Numbered from the stretch's first letter, positions 1-11,301 are shown. The stretch: DNA of 64,000 bases from Litorivicinus lipolyticus (GCF_009650135.1 NZ_CP045871.1:1550001-1614000), one strand, 5' to 3'. Notes: generated by a model not told the origin, from the letters alone. Numbers and translations: made by a program.

Positions 1-2
1 GG

Positions 3-362
3 CAACTTAGGCCGCGTTTGCTGCTCGAATCCGAAGCGGTTAAAAAGGCTCTGACGGGCGCCGACTGCGTCGACTTTGATATGAGTTACATCGAACCGAG
101 CCTGGCCCAAACGATCGACAGTGGCATGCTGCCCAGTGCTTGGCGGACCACCGTCGCATCCATTCGCACCGCTATTGACCGTTGCCAATCGGATGCCGGC
201 GTCGACGCCGAACACATACTGATTACCGGCGGTTCGGCCCGCTCGACCCACCTGATCCAGTTGCTATTTGATCCCGCGACGCGCGCCCGCGTGGTCCATC
301 AAGACCTCGCCGGTGACGTCGCCAAAGGCCTGTGTTTGAGCGCCCGCGAGACCTTTGGCTGA
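3..362 (+). CDS. Hsp70-like protein, C-terminal fragment (cut by window edge)
   Basis: The reading frame is open to the left edge of the window and stops at 362, so only the last ~120 residues are visible. The segment ILITGGSARS followed by a short helix resembles the phosphate-2/adenosine region of an Hsp70/actin-type ATPase domain. The protein ends soon after (GDVAKGLCLSARETFG), without a substrate-binding domain, as in the YegD subfamily of short Hsp70 proteins. That family is poorly understood; a chaperone-like ATPase is the best reading. The assignment rests on this C-terminal part only. Confidence 0.6.
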   Translation, partial: QLRPRLLLESEAVKKALTGADCVDFDMSYIEPSLAQTIDSGMLPSAWRTTVASIRTAIDRCQSDAGVDAEHILITGGSARSTHLIQLLFDPATRARVVHQDLAGDVAKGLCLSARETFG

Positions 363-375
363 GCCTAGGCAGGGC

Positions 376-1137
376 CTAATAGCCGCCCGTTGACGCTGGG
401 AATACCAGCCAGATGCTTAGGCCAAGGGCGATAACGCCCGTGGCCGCGCCGACCGCAAACACCCTCAAGCTGCGCGCGTTTGACCACAACAGCGCCACCA
501 ACGGCGTCAGCGACAACACAACCACTCGCCAGTCTAACTGGACCCAGTGCAAGGCCGACCACAGCACCGCCCACATCACAACCGCCACCGCCAACGGCTG
601 AAAGCGCGCCGTGTTGAGCTGGACCAGCACGACACCGGCCACGCCAAAGCCGGCCGCCGAGGCCAACTGGAACAGCCGGATACTGCTGTCGGTCAACATC
701 GCCAGTGCGACGATGAAAATCGGCGCCAACCACAGCAAACGATGCCATGCAACACCGTCCACAGACGGTCGCCGTGCCGCCACAATCGGCAGTGCCAACG
801 TCAGCGCGGTAACGGCCCAGCCGGCGACGTCGATCTGGCTAATGAATTTGCCCGCGATCAACGCCAACAACGCCGCCGCCGAAACCGTTGCCACCGCGCG
901 TGCCGCCCGCGCATGGGTGACCAGGCTCAACCCAGCAAACACCAACAATGCCACGGGCAAGGCATCGATAATCCCAAGTCCGCCGACCAGGGGCACACGG
1001 CCCTCGATTGAATACCACGCCGCCGCAAACGCGACCGGCGCCGCCACCGGCCAGGCCGGCGTATTGCGACCGGCATAGCCCAGCGCCACCGCGATTGCCA
1101 ACGGCAACAGCAAGGACTGCCACACCAGCTCAATCAT
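376..1137 (-). CDS. Polytopic membrane protein of unknown function
   Basis: This 253-residue protein is almost entirely hydrophobic, rich in Ala, Val and Leu, with about eight to nine predicted membrane segments and very short loops. No catalytic or transport motif is recognised. Its ATG overlaps the stop codon of the upstream YceI-like gene (TAATG at 1135-1139), so the two are translationally coupled. YceI-like genes are often paired with cytochrome b561-type membrane proteins, but the paired haem-ligand histidines of that family are not seen here. The function is therefore left open. Confidence 0.7.
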   Translation of the reverse strand: MIELVWQSLLLPLAIAVALGYAGRNTPAWPVAAPVAFAAAWYSIEGRVPLVGGLGIIDALPVALLVFAGLSLVTHARAARAVATVSAAALLALIAGKFISQIDVAGWAVTALTLALPIVAARRPSVDGVAWHRLLWLAPIFIVALAMLTDSSIRLFQLASAAGFGVAGVVLVQLNTARFQPLAVAVVMWAVLWSALHWVQLDWRVVVLSLTPLVALLWSNARSLRVFAVGAATGVIALGLSIWLVFPASTGGY

Positions 1138-1688
1138 TACTGACGCACGCCTTCGATGTAGACGACCACGTCAAACTCGGCCGGGATACCCGGGACGCCG
1201 TAGTTCATGCCGTATTCAGTCCGATCCAGCGTTGTGCTGGCGGTCAATCCTTGGCGGTAGTTACCCCAGGGATCGTCGCCCTCGCCTTCGACCACCACGT
1301 CAAACGCCACGGTCTTGGTTACGCCCATCATCGTTAAATCGCCACTTAGCACGCCACCCGCCGCATCACCGGCATAGTTGGTCGACACAAAGGTGATCTC
1401 GGGGTACTGGCGTGAATCGAAAAAGTCGGGGCCGGCCAGGTGCTCGTCGCGTTTGCCATGATTGGTATCAACCGACGCGGCGTTGACCGTGACGGACAGC
1501 TCCACCGTCGAAAAGTCATCCGCATGACGGTAGGTGCCGGCCATTTCGTTGAAGCGACCCGGCAACTTGGCGAACCCCAAGTGGCTAATCAAAAAAGTCG
1601 CCACCGAGTGGGTCTCGTCAATTTTATAGTCGCCCGCAAAGGCAGTCGACGAGGCCAACAAGGCCGCGCTAATCAAAGTCATTTTCAT
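1137..1688 (-). CDS. YceI-family periplasmic lipocalin-like protein
   Basis: The 183-residue product starts with a Sec signal peptide (MKMTLISAALLASSTAFAG, cleavage after AFA). The mature part has the YceI pattern: YKIDETHSVATF at the start, the HLGFAK segment, RDEHLAGPDFFD with YPEITF, then GVTK and a terminal beta-rich region. Members are small beta-barrels that bind isoprenoid-type or other long hydrophobic ligands in the periplasm. The length is typical. It is the first gene of a two-gene leftward operon with the membrane protein at 376-1137. The ligand cannot be told from sequence. Confidence 0.9.
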   Translation of the reverse strand: MKMTLISAALLASSTAFAGDYKIDETHSVATFLISHLGFAKLPGRFNEMAGTYRHADDFSTVELSVTVNAASVDTNHGKRDEHLAGPDFFDSRQYPEITFVSTNYAGDAAGGVLSGDLTMMGVTKTVAFDVVVEGEGDDPWGNYRQGLTASTTLDRTEYGMNYGVPGIPAEFDVVVYIEGVRQ

Positions 1689-1810
1689 GGTTCAGTCCCT
1701 AACAGTGAATGAGGGAACTAGTGTCTGCTCTATTTTTAGTGGCGAATACGTCCGATCAGTGCAGTGGATTCGTTCCAATAATTCACCAATCGAACGCAAT
1801 ATCAGCAGGA

Positions 1811-3864
<2,054 letters not shown>

Positions 3865-3911
3865 TTATTGTTTGTGAATTCGAGTCTAGCCGGGCGCGGC
3901 GAGCTGTCAAC

Positions 3912-3928
3912 AACTTGTATTACAAGTT
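3912..3928. promoter_or_regulatory. Candidate operator upstream of kdgD-gci (17-bp palindrome)
   Basis: AACTTGTA-T-TACAAGTT reads identically on both strands around one central base. It sits in the gap between the stop of the GntR gene and the start of kdgD. FadR-subfamily GntR proteins bind palindromes of this size. A related imperfect copy lies at 4711-4727. Binding by the adjacent regulator is an inference. Confidence 0.6.
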
Positions 3929-4636
3929 TCACTCAATCATGGCGCGGTAGCGCACACTGCTGCCCTCAAGGTGGGCGCGCATCGCTGCCCGCGCAGCGCC
4001 TGGATCGCTCTGGCTAATGGCCGATGCAATGGCCTCGTGCTCGCCCTGAATTTTACGCAAATAATCGGCCGAGACCTGGTCCTCGCCCTCGCCTGAAATT
4101 CGGCGGCGCGGGATGATGCTGCTGCCGATCATGTTCAAAAATTCGGCAAAGCGCGGATTGTTGGTCGCCAAGGCAATGCTCTGGTGAAAGGCAAAGTCGG
4201 CGTCCGCGGTGGGTTCGGCCCGGTCCAACGCGCTCTGAAAGGTAGCGCAGGCTTCCAGTACCCGCCCCTCTTGAGCCGGTGAGCGACGTTCGGCCGCCAG
4301 CCCCGCCGCCTCTATCTCGACCGCCGCACGCAACTCCAACAATTCGATCGCCGACGACACCCGGCTGGGATCCACTGGCTTCAACAACTCGTTGCCAAAC
4401 CGGGTCTGGCGGATGACATACACACCCGCACCTTGACGCGATTGGACCAGCCCGCACGCACGCAAGACCGCGATCGCCTCGCGCACCACCGTTCGGCTGA
4501 CGCCGTGGGTGGCAGCCAAACTGGATTCGCTCGGCAGTCGGTCGCCGACGGCGAGGGCGCCGCTGGCCAGCAGTTGCTCCAATCCGGCCGCGATGGCACG
4601 GGCTTTGGTTTGCGCGGGACTGGCGGCTGGCTTCAC
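3929..4636 (-). CDS. GntR/FadR-family regulator of uronate catabolism
   Basis: This is a winged-helix GntR protein with a C-terminal all-helical FCD ligand domain. The N-terminal part shows the GntR helix-turn-helix (LPSESSLAATHGVSRTVVRE). The FCD domain has the metal-site pattern of Asp and His residues (DADFAFHQSIA, GEHEAIASAI). The open frame extends upstream to 4753, but GTG at 4634-4636 has a GAGGT ribosome site and gives a normal 235-residue protein. The longer frame would cover the promoter region. Lying between kdgD-gci and udh, it probably represses both and is released by a uronate-derived acid (inference). Confidence 0.85.
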   Translation of the reverse strand: MKPAASPAQTKARAIAAGLEQLLASGALAVGDRLPSESSLAATHGVSRTVVREAIAVLRACGLVQSRQGAGVYVIRQTRFGNELLKPVDPSRVSSAIELLELRAAVEIEAAGLAAERRSPAQEGRVLEACATFQSALDRAEPTADADFAFHQSIALATNNPRFAEFLNMIGSSIIPRRRISGEGEDQVSADYLRKIQGEHEAIASAISQSDPGAARAAMRAHLEGSSVRYRAMIE

Positions 4637-4710
4637 GGGGGTACCTCGGGTGTGGTGGGTGAACTGAACGCGCAGTCTCGAATATTCCAACGGCGACGAC
4701 AAGTCGCTAA

Positions 4711-4727
4711 AATCTGTGATACAAATT
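4711..4727. promoter_or_regulatory. Candidate operator upstream of udh (imperfect palindrome)
   Basis: AATCTGTGATACAAATT is an imperfect inverted repeat. Its TGT-N3-ACA core and outer AAT/ATT arms resemble the perfect 17-bp palindrome at 3912-3928. It lies in the divergent region between the GntR gene and udh, about 40 bp before the udh start, where it could control both. Confidence 0.45.
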
Positions 4728-4765
4728 AAAGGCTTTTTATTGAACCGATCCACTGCGAGATAACT

Positions 4766-5560
4766 TTGAAAAAACTGTTGATTACGGGCGCCGCCGGCGG
4801 GCTGGGACAGCTACTGCTGGAGCCACTTGGCCAGCTTGCCGACTCCCTTCGCCTGACCGATATTGTTGACGCCAGCGACCGCGCCCAGGGCCACGAATTC
4901 ATCCGTGGGGATCTGGCGGACGCGGCGTTTGTCGATGCCGCAGTCGCCGGCTGCGATGGCATTTTGCACTTGGGCGGCATTTCGGTTGAAGACCAGTTTG
5001 AGAAAATTCTGAGCGCTAACATTGCCGGCCTGAACAACCTGTATGTTGCGGCACAGCGCCACGGCCAACCGCGCATTATTTTCGCCAGTTCCAACCACAC
5101 CATCGGATTCCATCCCAGTGGCGCGCGCCTTGATGTGCACTCGCCGACCCGTCCCGACAGCTTTTATGGCGTATCCAAGTGCTTTGGTGAGTCGCTGGCG
5201 TCGATGTATTATGAGAAAACCGGCCAGCAAACGGCGCTGGTTCGGATCGGATCCTGCGTCCCCAAGCCGCTGGATATCCGGATGCTGTCGACTTGGCTGA
5301 GCCCGCGTGATTTTATAGATTTGATTGCGCGGATTTTTGCGGTCGACACGCTAGGGTGCCCGATTATTTACGGCGCCTCGGCGAACGGCCAAGGCTGGTG
5401 GGATAACCGCCATGTTGACTGGCTGGGATGGCACCCCCAAGACGACGGCGAAACCTTTCGCAGCGAAATTGAAGCGCGCACCAGCGCAGCCGATCGTGCC
5501 GAACTACTCATTCACCAGGGCGGCCGTTTCGTCACGGCGCCACTGCCCCACTTATCATAG
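4766..5560 (+). CDS. udh: Uronate dehydrogenase
   Basis: This 264-residue extended short-chain dehydrogenase oxidises D-galacturonate and D-glucuronate with NAD+ to the aldaro-1,4-lactones used by Gci. The Rossmann motif is TGAAGGLG near residue 8. The catalytic Ser lies in FASSNHTIG, and Tyr and Lys in FYGVSKCFGE around residue 135. The downstream RIGSCVPKP and WLSPRDF segments are typical of Udh. The start is TTG at 4766 with only a weak GAGA upstream; no better in-frame start exists. The aldehyde dehydrogenase follows 9 bp downstream. Confidence 0.92.
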   Translation: MKKLLITGAAGGLGQLLLEPLGQLADSLRLTDIVDASDRAQGHEFIRGDLADAAFVDAAVAGCDGILHLGGISVEDQFEKILSANIAGLNNLYVAAQRHGQPRIIFASSNHTIGFHPSGARLDVHSPTRPDSFYGVSKCFGESLASMYYEKTGQQTALVRIGSCVPKPLDIRMLSTWLSPRDFIDLIARIFAVDTLGCPIIYGASANGQGWWDNRHVDWLGWHPQDDGETFRSEIEARTSAADRAELLIHQGGRFVTAPLPHLS

Positions 5561-5569
5561 GACTGAACA

Positions 5570-7075
5570 ATGCTGACCGGAAAACACCTGATCGCGGGCC
5601 AATGGATGGACGCCGCCGACACCTTTGACTCATCACCCGCCAGCGGCCCCGCACACCGTTTTTATAGCGGTACGCCGGCGCTGGTCGATCAGGCTGTCAA
5701 GGCCGCCGAAGCTGCCTACGAAAGCTATGCGTTTTTGCCCGACGCGACCCGCGCTGCGTTTTTGAACCGCATTGCCGATGAAATCGAAGCCCGTGGCGAT
5801 GAAATCACCGAAATTGGCGTCCAAGAAACCGGCCTGCCCGCGGCCCGACTGCAGGGCGAGCGCGGCCGCACCACGGGCCAATTACGGTTATTTGCCAGCC
5901 ATATCTTAGCCGGCGACTACTTGGATGTGCGCCATGACGAAGCGCTGCCCGAGCGCGCGCCACTGCCGCGGCCGGATCTGTGGTTGATGCAGCGCCCGGT
6001 CGGCCCCGTGGCCGTGTTCGGCGCGTCAAACTTTCCCTTGGCATTTTCCACCGCCGGCGGCGACACCGCCTCGGCACTGGCCGCCGGTTGCCCGGTCGTG
6101 GTTAAGGGTCACTCGGCCCACCCCGGCACCGGCGAATTGGTGGCCCAGGCCATTGACGCCGCGATCAAGGCACTGGATCTGGATCCCGGTGTGTTCTCGT
6201 TGGTCCAGGGCGGCAACCGCAGCGTCGGCGAGGCACTGGTCCAGCATCCGCTGATTCAGGCCGTTGGGTTCACCGGCTCGCTGGGCGGCGGACGCGCCCT
6301 GTTCGATTTGTGTGCACAACGCCCGACCCCCATACCGTTCTTTGGCGAACTGGGATCGGTCAACCCAATGTTTGTGCTGGCGGATGCGCTCGATGCCCGC
6401 GGCGCCCAGATCGGGGCCGGCTGGGCCGCGTCATTGGCCATGGGTGCGGGCCAGTTCTGTACCAACCCCGGCGTTGCCGTGGTGGTCGCAGGCGACGGAT
6501 TCGACGCCTTCCAGCAAGCGGTGTTGGACGGCTTACAGGCGACCCCCGATCAGACCATGCTGACCGACGGCATCGCCCAAGCCTACCGTGACGGCAGTGC
6601 CCACATTCAATCCATTGAAGGTGTGGAGCAATTGATCGGCGCCGAATGCGGCATCCGTGCGGCCGCGCCCTACCTGTTCAGCGTCGACGCCGCCACCTGG
6701 TTGGCGGCCGAGGCGTTATCGGAAGAGGTCTTCGGTCCGCTGGGCATCATTGTTCGCGCCGAATCAGCCGAGCAAATGCAGCAGATCGCCCGCGGGCTAA
6801 AAGGCCAGCTGACCTGTACCTTGCACCTGGACGATGGCGACCATGCGGTGGCGGCGGCGCTGTTGCCGGTGCTGGAACGCAAGGCCGGGCGACTGCTGGC
6901 GAATGGTTTCCCAACCGGCGTCGAAGTCAGCGACACCATGGTTCACGGCGGGCCCTACCCGGCCTCGACCAACTTCGGTGCGACCTCGGTCGGAACCATG
7001 GCGATCCGCCGCTTTATGCGCCCAGTGTGCTACCAAAACATGCCGGCTGACTTGCGTCACAGCCAGTTGCGGTAG
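5570..7075 (+). CDS. 2-oxoglutarate semialdehyde dehydrogenase (aldehyde dehydrogenase family)
   Basis: This 501-residue NAD(P)+-dependent aldehyde dehydrogenase would catalyse the last pathway step, oxidising 2-oxoglutarate semialdehyde made by KdgD to 2-oxoglutarate. The cofactor loop is GFTGSLGGG. The general-base Glu lies in FFGELGSVNP and the catalytic Cys in GAGQFCTNPG. The C-terminal HGGPYPASTNFG segment is typical of the alpha-ketoglutaric-semialdehyde dehydrogenase group. It is co-directional with udh and probably in its operon; gluconokinase follows after 5 bp. Confidence 0.88.
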   Translation: MLTGKHLIAGQWMDAADTFDSSPASGPAHRFYSGTPALVDQAVKAAEAAYESYAFLPDATRAAFLNRIADEIEARGDEITEIGVQETGLPAARLQGERGRTTGQLRLFASHILAGDYLDVRHDEALPERAPLPRPDLWLMQRPVGPVAVFGASNFPLAFSTAGGDTASALAAGCPVVVKGHSAHPGTGELVAQAIDAAIKALDLDPGVFSLVQGGNRSVGEALVQHPLIQAVGFTGSLGGGRALFDLCAQRPTPIPFFGELGSVNPMFVLADALDARGAQIGAGWAASLAMGAGQFCTNPGVAVVVAGDGFDAFQQAVLDGLQATPDQTMLTDGIAQAYRDGSAHIQSIEGVEQLIGAECGIRAAAPYLFSVDAATWLAAEALSEEVFGPLGIIVRAESAEQMQQIARGLKGQLTCTLHLDDGDHAVAAALLPVLERKAGRLLANGFPTGVEVSDTMVHGGPYPASTNFGATSVGTMAIRRFMRPVCYQNMPADLRHSQLR

Positions 7076-7080
7076 GTCAT

Positions 7081-7575
7081 ATGTCCCGCTGCATTTTGGT
7101 CATGGGCGTTTCCGGCACCGGTAAATCGACGCTGGGAGGCGCCCTCGCCACACGGTTAGGTGGGCGCTTTGTTGACGCCGACGATCATCACTCGGCGGCT
7201 AATGTGGCCAAGATGAGTGCGGGTCAGGGACTGACGGATGATGATCGCTGGCCTTGGTTGGCGCAGGTCGCGGCGGTCTCCCAGCCGCGCGCGAATGAAA
7301 CCGTGGTACTCGCATGTTCCGCGCTAAAAGCCAGCTACCGTGATCGTTTACGCGACACCATTCCCGGGTTAGCGGTGGTCTTTATTGACGGCGATGCCGA
7401 CACCCTGCACGCGCGTTTATCGGCGCGCAGCGACCATTTCATGCCGCCCAGTCAAGTCGCCCTGCAATTGCAAACGTTGGAGGTTCCCACTCCGAACGAG
7501 CTGCTGTGCGCGGTGGGGCTGGATGACCCGACCTCACAGCAAGTTCGGACCATCGAGCGCGCACTGTCCCGATAG
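7081..7575 (+). CDS. gntK: Gluconokinase
   Basis: The 164-residue P-loop kinase has Walker A GVSGTGKST and the family pattern DADDHH, followed by the AANVAKMSAG-LTDDDRWPW segment that marks carbohydrate (gluconate) kinases. Later come CSALKASYRDRLR and the SDHFMPPSQV lid region. It would phosphorylate gluconate to 6-phosphogluconate. Five bases after the aldehyde dehydrogenase stop, it is probably the last gene of the udh transcript, although gluconate is not an intermediate of that pathway. The last 24 bp of the gene region recur after rhaK (18499-18522). Confidence 0.87.
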   Translation: MSRCILVMGVSGTGKSTLGGALATRLGGRFVDADDHHSAANVAKMSAGQGLTDDDRWPWLAQVAAVSQPRANETVVLACSALKASYRDRLRDTIPGLAVVFIDGDADTLHARLSARSDHFMPPSQVALQLQTLEVPTPNELLCAVGLDDPTSQQVRTIERALSR

Positions 7576-7586
7576 CGGCCGCAACC

Positions 7587-7616
7587 AATGCCGCCAGCTC
7601 TGAATCCGGCGGCATT
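7587..7616. terminator. Hairpin between convergent gntK and rhaI
   Basis: AATGCCGCC and GGCGGCATT form a perfect 9-bp stem with a 12-nt loop, just after the gntK stop and before the end of rhaI. There is no long U run on either strand, so this is a bidirectional stop or mRNA-end structure rather than a textbook intrinsic terminator. Confidence 0.5.
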
Positions 7617-7670
7617 AGCTGCGCGCATCCTCAGTGGCTAACGGTAAACCTCGGGGTCAGCGCCGCTCAT

Positions 7671-8957
7671 TTAAACGATCCCGGACGACAAGGTCTTGGC
7701 AGCTGGGCGGTCGATTCCACACTGCGCACGGTAACCACTGGCGCGATAGGCGATAACCGGATCAATTGCACCACCACTTTGATAGCGCGCCATTTGTAAA
7801 ATTGGCTCCACATCAAGGTTGTAGGCGGCCTTAAGGGTCGCCTGGGCCATCATCGGGTCATTGTCATCTTGAAAGGCTGCCAATGCCTCGCGGTCGATAA
7901 GTGAGGCCTTAACAAAAGCGCGCTGCACTTCGGCTGCGCTATAGATCAAGCTTTCTATCGGGTCCGTCACGTTGTGGGACTGATCGAGCATGTAAAACGG
8001 CGAAAATGGTCGCCCGCTCATTTCAAGGTTCACCAGCTCATTGAAAACCAGGAACAACTGATAAGGATTAATTGAACCACTGTCTAGGTCATCATCGCCG
8101 TACTTGCTGTCATTAAAGTGGAACCCCCCAAGCTTTCCAAACTGAGCTAAACGCGCCACGATCATTTCGATATTAACATTGGGCGCATGATGACCAAGAT
8201 CCACCAAACACGCACAGCGTTGACCAATTTCGGTCGCCGCCAAGTACGAACTGCCCCAATCCTGAATCACCGTCGAGTAAAACGCCGGCTCAAAGATTTT
8301 GTGTTCAAGTAACATTTTCCAATCGTCCGGAAGTGCTTGATACACCGACTTAGTTGACTCCAGGTAGCGCTCAAATGTTCGCGTAAAATCTTGCTGCCCT
8401 GGAAAATTAGAGCCGTCGCCGACCCACACCGTCAACGCGCTCGATCCAAGTTTTTGACCGAGTTCAATGACCTCGATGTTATGCGCAATCGCTTGCTCTC
8501 GTGCGCCCTTGTCAGCACTGCTCAAACTGCCGTACTTATAGGAGTGCGGCTGATCTAGCTGATCCTGAAAGGTATTTGAGTTCATGGCATCGAATGCCAT
8601 GTCGCGCTCGGTGGCAAAACCCAACAACTCGCTGGGGTCGGACGGCGTATCCCATGGGATATGTAAGGAGATAGTCGGCGTGGCTGCGCCTAACTGATGA
8701 ACGACCGCGCAATCGCTAACCTTTTCAAAAATATTGCGTGGTTCACCTGGGCCGGGGAATCGGGCAAATCGCGTGCCCCCGGTCCCCAACCCCCATGACG
8801 GCAGCGCCACGGCAAAGCCCTTGGCACGTGCCACCATGGCATCGGCGTCAACGCCAACACGCGCTAGCTTCACGCTCAACGCAGCAAAGTCGTCCTCTAC
8901 GCCAGTCACCAGGCGCTCGTTGTGCTCTTGCACCAACTGTTGGTCAATCATTTTCAT
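7671..8957 (-). CDS. rhaI: L-rhamnose isomerase, RhaI type
   Basis: This 428-residue TIM-barrel sugar isomerase would interconvert L-rhamnose and L-rhamnulose. It matches the rhizobial/pseudomonad RhaI family rather than enterobacterial RhaA. Typical segments are SWGLGTGGTRFARFPGPGEP, ISLHIPWD, HKIFEPAFYSTV, LVDLGHHAPNVNIE and GGFHFNDSKYGDDDL, which contain the His, Asp and Glu metal ligands. The frame is open further upstream, but ATG at 8957 has an AGGA site and lies just after the rhaD stop, so it is taken as the start. It is the second gene of the leftward rhaD-rhaI operon. Confidence 0.93.
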   Translation of the reverse strand: MKMIDQQLVQEHNERLVTGVEDDFAALSVKLARVGVDADAMVARAKGFAVALPSWGLGTGGTRFARFPGPGEPRNIFEKVSDCAVVHQLGAATPTISLHIPWDTPSDPSELLGFATERDMAFDAMNSNTFQDQLDQPHSYKYGSLSSADKGAREQAIAHNIEVIELGQKLGSSALTVWVGDGSNFPGQQDFTRTFERYLESTKSVYQALPDDWKMLLEHKIFEPAFYSTVIQDWGSSYLAATEIGQRCACLVDLGHHAPNVNIEMIVARLAQFGKLGGFHFNDSKYGDDDLDSGSINPYQLFLVFNELVNLEMSGRPFSPFYMLDQSHNVTDPIESLIYSAAEVQRAFVKASLIDREALAAFQDDNDPMMAQATLKAAYNLDVEPILQMARYQSGGAIDPVIAYRASGYRAQCGIDRPAAKTLSSGIV

Positions 8958-8973
8958 AGCGTTGTGTCCTGGG

Positions 8974-11079
8974 TTAGCGAGTAAACGAAGGCGCATGGCC
9001 CGCGTCGACATTTAGAATGTTGCCGGTTGATTTAGCCGACTGATCAGAAACGAAGAAGTAAACGCCATTGGCGATGTCCTCAGGGAATACATTGCGTTTA
9101 AGCATGCTTCGGGCGCGGTAGTGCTCCTCAAGACTATCGGCGTCAAGGTTGTATGCACTCGCGCGTTCCTCTTTCCATTTACCGGACCAAATTTTGGATC
9201 CGCGTAACACCGCATCCGGGTTAACCACGTTTGAGCGAATACCGTGCACGGCACCTTCCAATGCGACGCATCGAGACAGCTGAATTTCAGCCGCTTTGGC
9301 GACACAATAAGCTGACGCATTGGCTGATGCGACCAAGCCATTTTTGCTAGCCACAAAAACGAACTCACCACCGATGCCCTGGCTCGTCATCGACCTAAAT
9401 CCCTCTCGCGCGACTAAAAAATAGCCGGTCGATAAAATCGATTGATTGAACTCCCAGCTCTCTAAGGTGGTTTCTTCCAAGGGCGCCGACGAGGCGATAC
9501 CGGCATTGGACACAACCACGTCAACACCACCGAATCGTTGCGCGCAGTATCCAAATGCGCCGATCACGTCATCCTCATCAGTTACGTTCATCGCAAAACC
9601 GTCTACTTGATCCGCGCCATACACATCCGACAACTCAGCCACAGTGGCCTCTAAGCTTGCTTGGTCGATATCCGTCAATAGCACACACGCGCCCTCACTC
9701 AACAACCGCACGGCGGACGCTTTACCGATACCACCCGCACCGCCCGTGATCACGGCGATACGACCGGCCAAGCTCTTGGGCTTGGGCATTCGCTGTAACT
9801 TCGCCTCTTCCAGCAACCAATACTCGATGTCAAAGGCTTCCTGTTCCGGCAGCCCCATGTACTCGTCAACACTGCTTGCGCCACGCATGACGTTGATGGC
9901 GTTAACATAAAACTCACCGGCAATTCGAGCCGTCGCTTTATCCTTGGCAAAGGTGAACATACCAACACCAGGCACTAGGTAGACAACTGGGTTGGCATCA
10001 CGTATCGGCGGACTGTCAGCCCGCTTGCAGCGCGAATAGTAGGCGCTGTAGTCCGCTCGATAGTGCTCCAACGCCGCGTCTAGTTGTTCGATAACATCGT
10101 CGACATTCGGTTGATCAGGCTGAAACCCGAGCACCAGCGGCTTGATCTTAGTTCGCAAAAAATGGTCAGGGCATGAGGTGCCCAGTTCTGCCAGCTCTTT
10201 TAGTTGTGCGCTGTTAACAAACTCAAGCACCTCTGAGCTGTCATTAAAATGGCCGACCTGACGCTGGTCAGCACTGCTCTTGCCTCGAATTACCGGCATC
10301 AAACGCTCAGCAACCCGCAAACGCTGATCCGGCAGCAACGCGTGAGTCCGTGCGCCGCCAAAAACTAGTGCCGGATCGATTTTTCGATCCAACCAGGCCT
10401 GCGCTTTGTTAATCATGGCAAGCGACAGGGCATAGCAATCCTTGGACGAATCGGCCCAGGTGAACAGCCCATGAGCTTCAAGTACAACACCTTTAAGTGA
10501 TGGATTTTCACGAGCAATCTGCTCCAGGTCCAACCCCAACTGGAACCCTGGACGGCGCCACGGCAACCAACCAATATCGTCACCAAAAACCTCAGCTGTA
10601 ATCGCTTTGCTGTTACGGCTCGCAGCAATCGCAATCACCGAATCAGGGTGCAAGTGATCCACATGCTTAAATGGCACATACGAGTGCAAGGGCGTATCGA
10701 TACTGGCGGCACGAGTGTTCAGGTTAAATGTGCAGTGAGGCAAGTAGCCGACCATCTCGTCTTCGTGTTCGACCCCGCGATATAACCCTTTTAGATGATT
10801 TAGCTTGTCAAGGTAAAGCGTCGCGAAACCGCCCAAATCCATACTGCCGATATCGCCACCAGAGCCCTTGACCCACAAAACAGCCGCCGTTTCACCCGTC
10901 ACCGGATCGACACTGTCCACCTTCGCAGACGTGTTTCCGCCCCCGTAGTTGGTTACACGCTTATCGGATCCAAGTAGATTCGAGCGGTATTGAAGTAACT
11001 CAGGCTCGCTCATCGACTCGGCTACGTTGTCGTCCCACATGTTAGGGACCAGATTTACTGCGTGCTCATGACCGCTCAT
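8974..11079 (-). CDS. rhaD: Bifunctional rhamnulose-1-phosphate aldolase / lactaldehyde dehydrogenase
   Basis: This 701-residue fusion has a class II aldolase domain (about residues 20-400; GGGNTSAK, EAHGLFTW) followed by a short-chain dehydrogenase domain (about 430-700; TGGAGGIG, VSNAGIASS, YCVAK). The aldolase half splits L-rhamnulose-1-phosphate into DHAP and L-lactaldehyde. The reductase half handles the lactaldehyde. This two-domain RhaD is standard in rhizobial-type rhamnose loci. An AGGAG site precedes the ATG and a perfect -10 hexamer TATAAT reads leftward at 11094-11099. It diverges from rhaR. Confidence 0.94.
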   Translation of the reverse strand: MSGHEHAVNLVPNMWDDNVAESMSEPELLQYRSNLLGSDKRVTNYGGGNTSAKVDSVDPVTGETAAVLWVKGSGGDIGSMDLGGFATLYLDKLNHLKGLYRGVEHEDEMVGYLPHCTFNLNTRAASIDTPLHSYVPFKHVDHLHPDSVIAIAASRNSKAITAEVFGDDIGWLPWRRPGFQLGLDLEQIARENPSLKGVVLEAHGLFTWADSSKDCYALSLAMINKAQAWLDRKIDPALVFGGARTHALLPDQRLRVAERLMPVIRGKSSADQRQVGHFNDSSEVLEFVNSAQLKELAELGTSCPDHFLRTKIKPLVLGFQPDQPNVDDVIEQLDAALEHYRADYSAYYSRCKRADSPPIRDANPVVYLVPGVGMFTFAKDKATARIAGEFYVNAINVMRGASSVDEYMGLPEQEAFDIEYWLLEEAKLQRMPKPKSLAGRIAVITGGAGGIGKASAVRLLSEGACVLLTDIDQASLEATVAELSDVYGADQVDGFAMNVTDEDDVIGAFGYCAQRFGGVDVVVSNAGIASSAPLEETTLESWEFNQSILSTGYFLVAREGFRSMTSQGIGGEFVFVASKNGLVASANASAYCVAKAAEIQLSRCVALEGAVHGIRSNVVNPDAVLRGSKIWSGKWKEERASAYNLDADSLEEHYRARSMLKRNVFPEDIANGVYFFVSDQSAKSTGNILNVDAGHAPSFTR

Positions 11080-11189
11080 GTAGGTTGCTCCTGATTATAA
11101 TCGTTGTATGAAAGCGAAGGCTGCGCGCTTGACTCCGGCATTTCGGCCCAGACCAGCACACGACATGCAATGAATGCTAATGACTGAGA

Positions 11190-11248
11190 TTGATCGTTTC
11201 AACCATTATATTGATTAAGTTCAGTCAAAGGCGGTTATTTACGATCAA
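11190..11248. promoter_or_regulatory. Inverted TTGATCGT...ACGATCAA arms in the rhaD/rhaR divergent region
   Basis: Eight-base arms at 11190-11197 and 11241-11248 are exact reverse complements separated by 43 bp. The divergent region must carry promoters for rhaD-rhaI and for rhaR onward. DeoR proteins often bind separated half-sites, so these are candidate RhaR sites. No functional evidence is visible. Confidence 0.3.
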
Positions 11249-11301
11249 AAGTGCTTGTATTTTGAAATAACATGAAAGATATTGATTGGAGAGAGGCCCT
11301 G

